From the NCBI RefSeq assembly GCF_000260435.1, contig NZ_BACQ01000046.1:1-34771 (forward strand): DNA of 34,771 nucleotides, read 5' to 3'. Numbering within the stretch: position 1 is the stretch's first letter; every line of letters starts with the position of its first letter. A program made the translations under genes and the position numbers. Below, one piece after another: positions 7,933-14,945 of this stretch. Below the pieces are notes generated by a model, which saw only the letters and a list, made by a program, of their open reading frames with translations, had not been told where the DNA came from and ran no database searches. Source of the stretch: Lacticaseibacillus zeae DSM 20178 = KCTC 3804. Lineage in GTDB: Bacteria > Bacillota > Bacilli > Lactobacillales > Lactobacillaceae.

Positions 7933-8082
7933 ATGCGGAACAACATCATCTTAGGTAACAATGAAACCGGCGAACGTATCTATTTAACTTCTAAGAACAA
8001 GCGGAACACGCCTGATCGCCTGCAACTCAAGAAGTATTCACCAAAGCTGCGCAAACGTGTGGTCTTTACTGAAGTTAAGTAG
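7933..8082 (+). CDS. rpmG: Ribosomal protein L33, zinc-independent (C-) form
   Basis: A 49-aa protein of the large ribosomal subunit, recognised by [33 protein letters not shown], the standard L33 core. ATG at 7933 follows GAGGTG by 8 bases. The two CxxC zinc pairs of the C+ form are gone: the first reads GNNETG instead of xCTECG, and KKYSP replaces KKYCP. This marks the C- paralogue, which in Bacillus replaces the zinc-containing copy when zinc is short. Most such genomes also carry a C+ copy, expected elsewhere. It is monocistronic, with its own promoter and terminator. Confidence 0.95.
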   Translation: MRNNIILGNNETGERIYLTSKNKRNTPDRLQLKKYSPKLRKRVVFTEVK

Positions 8083-8102
8083 GCTATAAGCCGTCAAACG
8101 TC

Positions 8103-8150
8103 AAAAAAGTACCTTCTTACCGAGATTGTCGGCAAGGAGGTACTTTTTTT
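8103..8150 (+). terminator. Bidirectional terminator between rpmG and the pseudouridine synthase
   Basis: Stem AAAAGTACCTTCTTACC / GGCAAGGAGGTACTTTT (one mismatch, one bulge) is flanked by A-runs on the left and T-runs on the right. It can serve rpmG (plus) and the convergent gene ending at 8175 (minus). Confidence 0.85.
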
Positions 8151-8174
8151 AAACGCCAAATGGCACACCTAGCA

Positions 8175-9035
8175 TCATTTTTCGTTCAATAATGTCTCAA
8201 ACAAAGACGGAATGGGCAGCGCTGCATGAATTTGCTTTTTTGAAAATGGATCGACAAAGCTTAAACGCGTGGCCTGTAATGCCTGATGGTCAATCAAAGT
8301 ACTTGGCTGACCATAAAGCCGATCACCAATGAGCGGATGACCGAGACTGGCAAAATGGACCCGAATCTGGTGGGTGCGGCCGGTTAACAGTTGCACATCA
8401 ACTAGGGTGTTGGTCGCCATTTTCAGGACCTTATACCTGGTTAGAGCCGGCTGGCCGACATCGGTAATGATTCGGTGAATCCCATCCGCCCCCAAGCCGA
8501 TTGGCGCGTCAATTTTTCCTTCTGATTGCTTGAGCTGCCCGCTAACAACGGCTACATAATGCTTCTCCAACGTTGCGTGTTGTGCCTGATCAAAACGGCC
8601 TTGCGCATAAGGATGCTTGGCTGCCAGGACAAGTCCAACAGTGTCGCGATCCAGTCGGGTGATAATGGCTGGCTGCGGTTCAGTGATGTCCTGTTGCTGC
8701 AAATACCATACGATCCGATTTAGCAAGCTATGATTAGGTGCATGCGGGCCGGGGACACTGGTCACGTTGGCTGGTTTGGCAACGATTAGCCAGTTGTCAT
8801 CTTCGTATAGCACATGAAGCGGCACCTTTTCCGGCGTGACCGTTTCGCTGGTTGGAATCGCAAAGCGCACGACCTGCCCAGCGTTAATCGCAATATTGCC
8901 GACCGCCTGACCATCCACCCACAGAAGTCGATCACTCAGCATCTTTTTGAATAAGCGATGGCTGACGCCTTGCTTGGCCAACAGACGTTTAACCGTGGTG
9001 GTGGCTGTCGCTTTTGAATCAAATGTATATCGCAT
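8175..9035 (-). CDS. RluA-family RNA pseudouridine synthase
   Basis: Isomerises uridine to pseudouridine in rRNA or tRNA; the exact site cannot be assigned. The 286-aa protein has an S4-like N-terminal region (VKRLLAKQGVSHRLFKKMLSDRLLWVDGQ), then the catalytic domain: VLYEDDNWLIVAKPANV, ITRLDRDTVGLVL with catalytic Asp129, EKHYVAVVSG, and the C-terminal LLTGRTHQIRVHFASLGHPLIGDRLYG. The HRLD of most members reads TRLD here. ATG at 9033-9035 follows GAAGGG; longer in-frame starts up to 9104 lack a ribosome site. It is a single gene between a shared terminator and the divergent hydrolase gene. Confidence 0.93.
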   Translation of the reverse strand: MRYTFDSKATATTTVKRLLAKQGVSHRLFKKMLSDRLLWVDGQAVGNIAINAGQVVRFAIPTSETVTPEKVPLHVLYEDDNWLIVAKPANVTSVPGPHAPNHSLLNRIVWYLQQQDITEPQPAIITRLDRDTVGLVLAAKHPYAQGRFDQAQHATLEKHYVAVVSGQLKQSEGKIDAPIGLGADGIHRIITDVGQPALTRYKVLKMATNTLVDVQLLTGRTHQIRVHFASLGHPLIGDRLYGQPSTLIDHQALQATRLSFVDPFSKKQIHAALPIPSLFETLLNEK

Positions 9036-9171
9036 GGTTTTCCCTTCGTCATGACCAGCATTTCTGCGCCTTAAAGCCGAACGAATTTTTTGGAAAGTTT
9101 GCATTCAAACGGCTTTTGGGACTACGGTTAGAGTATAACTAATGTACAAGAATAAGGAGGAACAGGCAAAT

Positions 9172-9981
9172 ATGCAAGTAGAAAAAGATGTGATTTACGA
9201 TGAGGCCCATAATTTACCCGCTGATATTTATGTGCCAGAGGATGCCAATGGTGCGGCCATCGTGTATGCCCACGGCGGCGGCTGGTTTCGTGGAGATAAG
9301 AAAAATGAAGATGATTTAGGTGAATATTTTGCCAATGCCGGTTATCTCGTGGCGATTCCCAATTTTCGCCTAGCACCGAAGTCTTTGTATCCGACAGCGC
9401 AAAACGATTTCGATCATTTCGTCGACTGGCTGCTTGCTTCCCCTTATGACTTCGATCGCAAACGTCTGGGCCTCTTAGGTGCCAGTTCAGGCGGTACCAT
9501 GGTTTTGCAAAACAGCCTATCTTCCGGCTATCCCGTGGTTGCGTGGTCGCCAGTTGTCGACTTTGCCAATTGGGTTCAGAAGAATCAAATGGTGAAAGCT
9601 TCGGTTGATGCCAAAAGTGAATTTGGCCTCACTGAGATTCATGAAATCCACGATGCTTTTTATAAGTACTTTATTCAAACATATTTAGGCGGCCTGGATC
9701 CGCGGCTGTTAACAGCAGTCAATCCAACGAATCATTTGACCGACCAACTTGGGCCAACGTTGCTCTTTAACTCCGCAGATGAGCTAATGCCTCTGCCAAG
9801 TGCCTTACATTTCGTGCAACAGGCAGCTATGTTTGGCCGCGACATTTCATTGCATGTGGTGCCAGGTACCGGTCATGCACGCGACTACACCAGTTTCGCA
9901 TTACCTGAAACCAAGGGCTTCCTTGATGATCATCTCTTTACCAGCGTTGAAGATAAAACGCTCAATAAGGCGACAGATTAA
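9172..9981 (+). CDS. Alpha/beta hydrolase (HSL/esterase-like)
   Basis: A cytoplasmic 269-aa esterase/lipase-like hydrolase with unknown substrate. HGGG (34-37) is the oxyanion-hole motif of the hormone-sensitive lipase branch, GASSGG (103-108) is the nucleophile elbow with Ser105, and the C-terminal FNSADELMP and PGTGHARDY supply the likely Asp and His. No signal peptide is present. ATG at 9172 is about 11 bases after AAGGAGG, slightly long; an in-frame ATG at 9142 has no ribosome site. TATAAC at 9134-9139 looks like the -10. It is divergent from the pseudouridine synthase gene and ends before a strong bidirectional terminator. Confidence 0.88.
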   Translation: MQVEKDVIYDEAHNLPADIYVPEDANGAAIVYAHGGGWFRGDKKNEDDLGEYFANAGYLVAIPNFRLAPKSLYPTAQNDFDHFVDWLLASPYDFDRKRLGLLGASSGGTMVLQNSLSSGYPVVAWSPVVDFANWVQKNQMVKASVDAKSEFGLTEIHEIHDAFYKYFIQTYLGGLDPRLLTAVNPTNHLTDQLGPTLLFNSADELMPLPSALHFVQQAAMFGRDISLHVVPGTGHARDYTSFALPETKGFLDDHLFTSVEDKTLNKATD

Positions 9982-10015
9982 GTTTTTATTTGTAAAATCG
10001 GCGAGTTGCCAAATT

Positions 10016-10061
10016 AAAAAATCGGCTCCGACGTCACACAGACGCTAGAGCCGATTTTTTT
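10016..10061 (+). terminator. Bidirectional terminator, hydrolase / secreted protein
   Basis: AAAAAATCGGCTC pairs with GAGCCGATTTTTT around a 19-base loop. A-run and T-run flank it, so it can end transcripts from both convergent genes. Confidence 0.88.
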
Positions 10062-10080
10062 ATGTCTTTATGTTTAAGCG

Positions 10081-10644
10081 TTATGGCCGAAGTATCAGTG
10101 GGGTGGTCGCTCCCGGTGCAACCCACTGAAGACCGCCGTTTACCGGCACCAAATAAATGGCATCTGCGGCAACATCGGTCGGCGTCAAAATCATGCCGTT
10201 CCCCTTTGGCGTTGCTGTGTAACCTGAAGTTGTTTTCACGCCTGCTTGGGTAATGGTCATCTGGTCGCCAGTAATCGTCAGTGTCACGTGCTCATTATGC
10301 CATGTGCCAATATAAAACGGTGCTTTAACCGTGAGCTGACTAGTCGCTGAAGACGCGGTGGCGCTAGATGAATTGACAGCATCGGTTGCGGTGCTGGCGG
10401 TCGTAGTCGTAACATCCGTTTTGGCCGAGGTCGTCACACTAGTTTCACTCTCACTTGCTGGCGTGCTTACTTGTACACTAGCCTGACTTGTCAGCGATTG
10501 ACGTGTCGATGCTTTTGTTGACGTCGTCTCGGCATCTGCCGTTCTTACCTCACTTTTGGCACTGACTTGATGCTGATAAAACGCGGCGCCGGAAAGTCCG
10601 CCAAGTGTTACCAAGGCTGCTGCTATCATCATCCATTTCTTCAT
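10081..10644 (-). CDS. Secreted or membrane-anchored Ser/Thr-rich protein
   Basis: A 187-aa exported protein of unknown function. ATG at 10642-10644 follows GGGAGTGG; the N-terminus MKKWMMIAAALVTLGGLSGAAF is a signal peptide or anchor, with VSA-KS as a possible cleavage site near residue 30. There is no lipobox cysteine. Residues about 33-107 are almost only Ser, Thr, Ala, Val and Asp, a typical extended cell-wall-spanning linker. The last 80 residues form a small beta-rich domain (FYIGTWHNEHVTLTITGDQMTI, YLVPVNGGLQWVAPG). No LPXTG is present. The gene is alone, divergent from the YolD-like gene. Confidence 0.85.
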   Translation of the reverse strand: MKKWMMIAAALVTLGGLSGAAFYQHQVSAKSEVRTADAETTSTKASTRQSLTSQASVQVSTPASESETSVTTSAKTDVTTTTASTATDAVNSSSATASSATSQLTVKAPFYIGTWHNEHVTLTITGDQMTITQAGVKTTSGYTATPKGNGMILTPTDVAADAIYLVPVNGGLQWVAPGATTPLILRP

Positions 10645-10723
10645 GTCAACCACTCCCACTCAAACCTGATCAGCATTTTGCTTATTTCAACATTTTTAGT
10701 CTAGCATGCAGATCATTCCTAAT

Positions 10724-10793
10724 GTTACAAAAAGATGTCAAAGCAAACAAATCTTAATATTTACAAGGCTTTGGCGTGTCATCTTTTTGTAAC
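10724..10793. repeat. Perfect 14-bp inverted repeat in a divergent promoter region
   Basis: GTTACAAAAAGATG (10724-10737) and its exact reverse complement (10780-10793) are 42 bases apart, between the secreted-protein gene and the YolD-like gene. On the minus strand TTGACA overlaps the arm next to the secreted-protein gene. Two sites for one regulator, looped together, would fit; so would an RNA hairpin. Confidence 0.6.
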
Positions 10794-10816
10794 TTAGTAA
10801 AAATAGCACGAATGAC

Positions 10817-10845
10817 TTGCAAAAGCAAACATATGTTCGTAAGAT
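10817..10845 (+). promoter_or_regulatory. LexA-controlled promoter
   Basis: TTGCAA (10817-10822), 17 bases, TAAGAT (10840-10845). Inside the spacer CAAACATATGTTCG (10826-10839) matches the Gram-positive LexA box CGAACRNRYGTTYG at all but one defined position. This predicts SOS induction of the downstream gene. Confidence 0.75.
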
Positions 10846-10863
10846 TGTTCTGAGGTGATTTGA

Positions 10864-11262
10864 ATGACGTATGAAGATAAAATCGGCGAGCAAAAGTTTG
10901 CGGCATTGGTCGACGATTTTTTTGCCAATCGGTATATCGACCGCGGCATGCGCAAGTGGCAGGGCTATTATCTCTCCGACCATACCGCAGCGTTAAAAAA
11001 ACAGGCAAAGGCCGAAAGCGTCACCTATCCGCCGCTTTCTTTACAGGAGCAGCCTTATATTCGTATGATTTTACTGCGCGCTTACGCTGAAGGCCAATCC
11101 GTCACCCTTCAGCTTGATTTGCAAACACCAAATGGTCAAATGTTGCCGCCAATCACCGGTAAAGTAGCCGGATTAAGCGATAGTGATGTGGTCAATATTG
11201 ACGGTCAAAACATCAGTATCGGCATGATTCGGCATATCGATTTGATTCCTTTTCCGGTTTGA
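10864..11262 (+). CDS. YolD-like protein (SOS-associated)
   Basis: A 132-aa soluble protein. The segment YIDRGMRKWQGYYLSDHTAALKK (about residues 24-46) matches the YolD signature (RGxxKWxxxxLPEH), and the C-terminal part is the beta-rich half with VTLQLDLQ...GKVAGLSDSDVVNIDGQNISIGMIRHIDLI. YolD proteins are usually encoded next to Y-family DNA polymerases of the UvrX/UmuC type and are thought to help them in DNA damage tolerance. Here no polymerase gene adjoins, but the promoter carries a LexA box, consistent with the same role. The ATG follows TGAGGTG by 8 bases. Confidence 0.8.
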   Translation: MTYEDKIGEQKFAALVDDFFANRYIDRGMRKWQGYYLSDHTAALKKQAKAESVTYPPLSLQEQPYIRMILLRAYAEGQSVTLQLDLQTPNGQMLPPITGKVAGLSDSDVVNIDGQNISIGMIRHIDLIPFPV

Positions 11263-11265
11263 ATC

Positions 11266-11296
11266 AAAAACGGCACCCGCTATTACCACGAGTGCC
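11266..11296 (-). terminator. Terminator of citR-citG
   Basis: Minus-strand stem GGCACTCG / CGGGTGCC (11289-11296 and 11272-11279, one G-U) followed by GTTTTT. It lies about 40 bases after the citG stop. Confidence 0.75.
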
Positions 11297-11334
11297 ATGC
11301 TTTAGCTTCTTATTTTGGAAACCGAATGATCTGG

Positions 11335-12186
11335 TCAAGCTGGCTTGGTTCCCAGGAGCGTCAACGCATCAAAAAAGTATGCCAGACTCAGATAATCGGC
11401 CGTACCACCCGGGCTCAGATTCAGGGTGATCATCTCGGCATTTAAGGTGCGCAAGGCATTGGGCAACCGCGTATCGGAAACATGCAGTAATGTCTTTGCT
11501 GCATCCTGCACAAAACGCAAGCCAGCCGGGCCGCCGCGATGCAAAAGATTGGCATCTTCAACTTGCGCCATTAAATGCACCATTAAGCGCAGATAACGCA
11601 AATCGCCCCGTATCGTCGCCTGTCGCAGATATGGCAGTATGCGCTCACGAATAGTCGGATAACCGGCCAAAGCCTCGCCACGGACTCCTGTAACGCCGTG
11701 TTTCACATATAAGGCTTCGCCATGGCTTAGCTGCGCTTTGTCACCCAAATGGCGAAAATCACCAGCGACACCTTGTGCAACTTGCGCCACCGCCGGAAAA
11801 AGCGGTGCAAATTCCACCGCCACCAAATCATGCAAGGAATTCTGCTGCAACAACCAACCAAGTGCCCCTAATAAAAAGCCAAAGGAGAAGTTGGCACCTC
11901 GATGCGTATTGACGCCGTGCGTTGCTGTCAGCATGGCATTTTCCGCGTCAATGCCAATCGTCCGCAACTCCTGATAAAGTTGCGGTACTGTTTGAGCTGC
12001 CAGACCAGCGTGCAGGTATTGTGTGAAATAAGGTGCCAACGCGGCAAGGCTGGCCTCAAATGTGGTGACATCCATATCCCGGTGGGCCCCATTAGACTCA
12101 GGATCGACTAAACCAGGTTTGGGAGCAAGCAGCACTTCCGCATGTAAACTGTTCACCGCTGCTTGAGCGATACGTTGTTCATTCAA
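11335..12186 (-). CDS. citG: Triphosphoribosyl-dephospho-CoA synthase
   Basis: CitG makes 2'-(5''-triphosphoribosyl)-3'-dephospho-CoA from ATP and dephospho-CoA, the precursor of the citrate lyase prosthetic group. The 283-aa protein shows EVLLAPKPGLVDPESNGAHRDMD, GVNTHRGANFSFG, HGEALYVKHGVTGVRGEALAG and SPGGTADYLS, all family signatures. The reading frame starts with TTG at 12184-12186, inside the last codons of citR (8-base overlap); a nearby ATG is out of frame. Expression is therefore probably translationally coupled to the regulator. CitX, which transfers the product to CitD, is encoded upstream in the main operon. Confidence 0.93.
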   Translation of the reverse strand: MNEQRIAQAAVNSLHAEVLLAPKPGLVDPESNGAHRDMDVTTFEASLAALAPYFTQYLHAGLAAQTVPQLYQELRTIGIDAENAMLTATHGVNTHRGANFSFGFLLGALGWLLQQNSLHDLVAVEFAPLFPAVAQVAQGVAGDFRHLGDKAQLSHGEALYVKHGVTGVRGEALAGYPTIRERILPYLRQATIRGDLRYLRLMVHLMAQVEDANLLHRGGPAGLRFVQDAAKTLLHVSDTRLPNALRTLNAEMITLNLSPGGTADYLSLAYFFDALTLLGTKPA

Positions 12187-12874
12187 TGTGTTTAGCCTTC
12201 ATGACTTTTAGAATATATTGCAATGAATGTTCGAGATGTTCCCGGGTAATGAGTTTGATCTGATCGTCATCCCGATTTAACATGCCGCGATAAAGCAACC
12301 AATGTTCCTGAATCGCCAAATTACGGCGATCGTCACCATTAATACTAATATCGCGAAAATAAATCAAATAATTCTGCAGCTGATTGACAATCATTTTCAA
12401 CCGCAGCATGTGACTCGCATCATAAATAAAGTTGTTAAATTCGGTAAACTTTGCCATGACTTCCGATACTCGTCCTGCATCGTTTAGGCGATCCGTTTCT
12501 TCCAAAAGCGCCCGCATCTGCTTAAATTGATCAGGCGTCATCAGGCGCATCGCCTTACGTATCGCCAGAACATCCAATTCCTTGCGAATATCAAAAATCT
12601 CGTAAGCATCATTAATCGAAATACCCTTCACAACAACCCCGATACCGGTTTTGCGTTCGACTAGGTCCTCTTCATCCAGACGCTCAAGCGCATAACGAAT
12701 GGGCGTGCGGCTAATGTTGAGATTTTCGGATAGATTCTTCTCGTTAATCCGTTCACCGCTGGGTATTTCACCCAACAAAATGGTTTTGCGCAACGCTTCG
12801 TAAACCGCTTCTTTAATCGGCCGGTTTTGTGAAAGATCCAAATTTTTCTTAACGGCTGGCACCACTTCATTCAT
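12179..12874 (-). CDS. citR: GntR-family (FadR subgroup) citrate regulator
   Basis: A 231-aa DNA-binding regulator. The N-terminal winged helix (residues about 15-85) has IKEAVYEALRKTILLGEIPSGERINEKNLSENLNISRTPIRYALERLDEEDLVE, the GntR signature. The C-terminal helical FCD-like domain (IFDIRKELDVLAIRKAM... HWLLYRGML) would bind the effector. Genomic place and family match the CitO activator of Enterococcus, which responds to citrate, so it probably controls this locus. ATG at 12872-12874 lies after GAGGGGGAACG. It has its own extended -10 promoter behind the main operon's terminator and overlaps citG. Activator versus repressor cannot be told from sequence. Confidence 0.88.
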   Translation of the reverse strand: MNEVVPAVKKNLDLSQNRPIKEAVYEALRKTILLGEIPSGERINEKNLSENLNISRTPIRYALERLDEEDLVERKTGIGVVVKGISINDAYEIFDIRKELDVLAIRKAMRLMTPDQFKQMRALLEETDRLNDAGRVSEVMAKFTEFNNFIYDASHMLRLKMIVNQLQNYLIYFRDISINGDDRRNLAIQEHWLLYRGMLNRDDDQIKLITREHLEHSLQYILKVMKAKHIE

Positions 12875-12901
12875 CGTTCGTTCCCCCTCGTCCTGGAGGC
12901 C

Positions 12902-12910
12902 ATTATACCA
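12902..12910 (-). promoter_or_regulatory. Extended -10 promoter of citR-citG
   Basis: Minus strand TGGTATAAT is a perfect TGnTATAAT. It lies directly after the U-tract of the preceding terminator, about 28 bases before the citR start. No good -35 is visible, as is usual for extended -10 promoters. Confidence 0.65.
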
Positions 12911-12941
12911 AAAAAAGCCGTTAACTAGTCGGTTAACGGCT
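12909..12941 (-). terminator. Terminator of the main citrate operon (after oadA)
   Basis: Minus-strand stem AGCCGTTAACC / GTTAACGGCT (12931-12941 and 12916-12925) with a short loop, followed by TTTTTTT. It separates oadHDB-citCDEFX-oadA from citR-citG. Confidence 0.88.
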
Positions 12942-13000
12942 TGACCCAAATTTCTTCCAACAGAAAGCCATTCTTCTGCAGGCTGAAACGGGCGTGAAAC

Positions 13001-14404
13001 TCAGTTATGGGTAGGATCAAACGTCAAATCAACTGTTTGAACCGGAACATCATAAAATGGATCTTCGCGCCGACCTAAAAAGTCTTTCGCCTGGTCAGGG
13101 AACAAAGCATAGCTCAAAACGTCTTCTTCTGAATGAGCGTATTTGGCGATTGCTTTACGGAATCCCGGCATCTGCGGCTCGATTAAATCAGCCGGACGTG
13201 TCGTCACGATCGACGCATCACCAATGATTTTCTTTGTCATTTCCGGAGAAATCGGTACAGGCGGGCGGCCATATAAACCGCGTACATAGTCTTTGATTTC
13301 TTTTGGAATCAACTTATAGCGCTCACCGCTCATCACATTCATCAGGCTCTGAGTACCGACCATCTGTGATAATGGTGTTACCAGCGGTGGATACCCTAAG
13401 TCAGCGCGGACGCGAGGCACCTCTTTTAAAACGTCCCCGTATAAAGCTTCCTGACCTTGATCTTTCAACTGAGCAAGCAAGTTAGACAACATCCCGCCTG
13501 GCACTTGATAAATCAATGACTTCGGTTCAACATCCTTGACCCGCGGGTTTAATTGCCCCGCATCGCGGAATCGATCACGAATCGGTGCAAAATAGCTGGC
13601 AATATCACTCACCACGTCCAGCTTGACATCGGTTAAATAACCTAGATCCTGCAAAGCAACCAACATTGATTCAGTCGCTGGCTGACTGGTACCACCGGCA
13701 AATGGGGAAACGGCAGTATCAATGATGTCAGCCCCTGCACGCACCGATTCAAGATACGTCATTTCAGCCATGCCCGCGGTTGCATGCGTATGCACTTCAA
13801 GCGGCACGGTGATCTCCTGCTTAATGCCGGTCACGAGATCAAAAGCTTTCTGGGGCGTCAGAATGCCCGCCATGTCTTTGATCGCAATCGAATCGGCACC
13901 CATGTCTGCCATTTCCTTGGCTAACTTGATGAAGTAATCAACCGTGTGAAACTCGCTGGTTGTATAACTAATCGCCAGTTGTGCGTGGCCACCTGCATTC
14001 TTGGTAGCTTCAAGCGCGGTCTTCAAGTTACGCGTGTCATTTAAGGCGTCAAAGATCCGAATAATATCAATACCGTTTTCAACCGACTTTGTGACAAAAT
14101 CGGTGACAACATCATCGGCGTAATTTTTATAGCCAAGTAAATTTTGGCCGCGCAGCAGCATCTGTAGCTTGGTATGCTTCACAGCTTGACGGATCTTGCG
14201 CAGACGTTCCCACGGATCTTCGTTCAAGTAACGGAGGCAGGCATCAAAAGTGGCCCCACCCCACATTTCTAACGAATGATAACCGGCAGCATCCATTTTG
14301 CCCAAAATCGGCAGAATGTCACTTAACGGCATCCGCGTGGCGATCAGACTCTGCTGGCCATCACGTAACACGGTTTCCATAAATTGGACTTTTTGTTTAG
14401 CCAT
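13001..14404 (-). CDS. oadA: Oxaloacetate decarboxylase alpha subunit (carboxyltransferase only)
   Basis: Moves the carboxyl group of oxaloacetate to biotin on OadD, releasing pyruvate. The 467-aa protein has the HMGL-like barrel start VLRDGQQSLIATRMP, GYHSLEMWGGATFDACLRYLNEDPWERLR, LRGQNLLGYKNYADDV, the biotin-carboxylating IKDMAGILTP (lysine of the active site) and VHTHATAGMAEM with the metal histidines. It stops after the conserved carboxyltransferase C-domain (GYPPLVTPLSQMVGTQ...LYGRPP). It lacks the C-terminal biotinyl domain of the Klebsiella protein; that domain is the separate OadD here, as in Enterococcus. GGAGGGG precedes the ATG; 8-base overlap with citX. Confidence 0.95.
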   Translation of the reverse strand: MAKQKVQFMETVLRDGQQSLIATRMPLSDILPILGKMDAAGYHSLEMWGGATFDACLRYLNEDPWERLRKIRQAVKHTKLQMLLRGQNLLGYKNYADDVVTDFVTKSVENGIDIIRIFDALNDTRNLKTALEATKNAGGHAQLAISYTTSEFHTVDYFIKLAKEMADMGADSIAIKDMAGILTPQKAFDLVTGIKQEITVPLEVHTHATAGMAEMTYLESVRAGADIIDTAVSPFAGGTSQPATESMLVALQDLGYLTDVKLDVVSDIASYFAPIRDRFRDAGQLNPRVKDVEPKSLIYQVPGGMLSNLLAQLKDQGQEALYGDVLKEVPRVRADLGYPPLVTPLSQMVGTQSLMNVMSGERYKLIPKEIKDYVRGLYGRPPVPISPEMTKKIIGDASIVTTRPADLIEPQMPGFRKAIAKYAHSEEDVLSYALFPDQAKDFLGRREDPFYDVPVQTVDLTFDPTHN

Positions 14405-14945
14405 GTGTGGTCCACCCCTCCTTTATGATTGCTTCGACCACTTTTTGAACTTCCGGCAGGCCGTGTCGCCGTGATCGAGCACAGACCTTGGCATCCCCGC
14501 CGCAAACCAAGCAAGCGCGTGGTGGCAAGTCAAGATCAACGCGCGAAATCTGGTGGAGCTGCCCGTCTTTTAACGTCACCACATCCAGATCCAGTAGGTC
14601 GCAAAAACGCTGTTGCTGCTCAAAGCCGACCATCAGTCGCTTCAAGGTGATTGGTGACAGCCGAACTGCTAAATAAGCTTCGGGGCCAGTTGCCAAGGTT
14701 TCGATTTGGCTTTCCTGCACTGCTTCACCCAGTTGATCCTCTAACGCTTGCATCGCCGCTGAAAAGACTGCGACCACTCGCTGGCCAGTCTTAACCGGAC
14801 CTGGAATTCGCAAAGTCACATGCAACAAAACGGTTTGGGGATGAGCGTTCAACCATTCACGTTCCTTGACGATCCTGGCATCTTTAGCTGCGAGCATTTG
14901 CCCGAGATCAACTTGTGGACCGTCTAAAACTGACAGCTTAAACAT
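14397..14945 (-). CDS. citX: Apo-citrate lyase phosphoribosyl-dephospho-CoA transferase
   Basis: CitX attaches the CitG product to a serine of the acyl carrier subunit CitD, giving holo-citrate lyase. The 182-aa protein has LHVTLRIPGPVKTG, RFCDLLDLDVV and the cysteine-rich ending PPRACLVCGGDAKVCARSRRHGLPEV, typical of CitX. I chose the ATG at 14943-14945, which overlaps the citF stop (ATGTTTAA) and gives the usual family length. An in-frame ATG at 14957 is equally possible; neither has a clear ribosome site, so translation is probably coupled to citF. It is a stand-alone protein here, not fused to CitG as in some lactic acid bacteria. Confidence 0.92.
   Translation of the reverse strand: MFKLSVLDGPQVDLGQMLAAKDARIVKEREWLNAHPQTVLLHVTLRIPGPVKTGQRVVAVFSAAMQALEDQLGEAVQESQIETLATGPEAYLAVRLSPITLKRLMVGFEQQQRFCDLLDLDVVTLKDGQLHQISRVDLDLPPRACLVCGGDAKVCARSRRHGLPEVQKVVEAIIKEGWTTHG

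Noticed and set aside
13001-14404. oadA truncated, missing its biotin domain
   Set aside because: The biotin domain is encoded separately as OadD in the same operon, as in Enterococcus, and the carboxyltransferase domain is complete.
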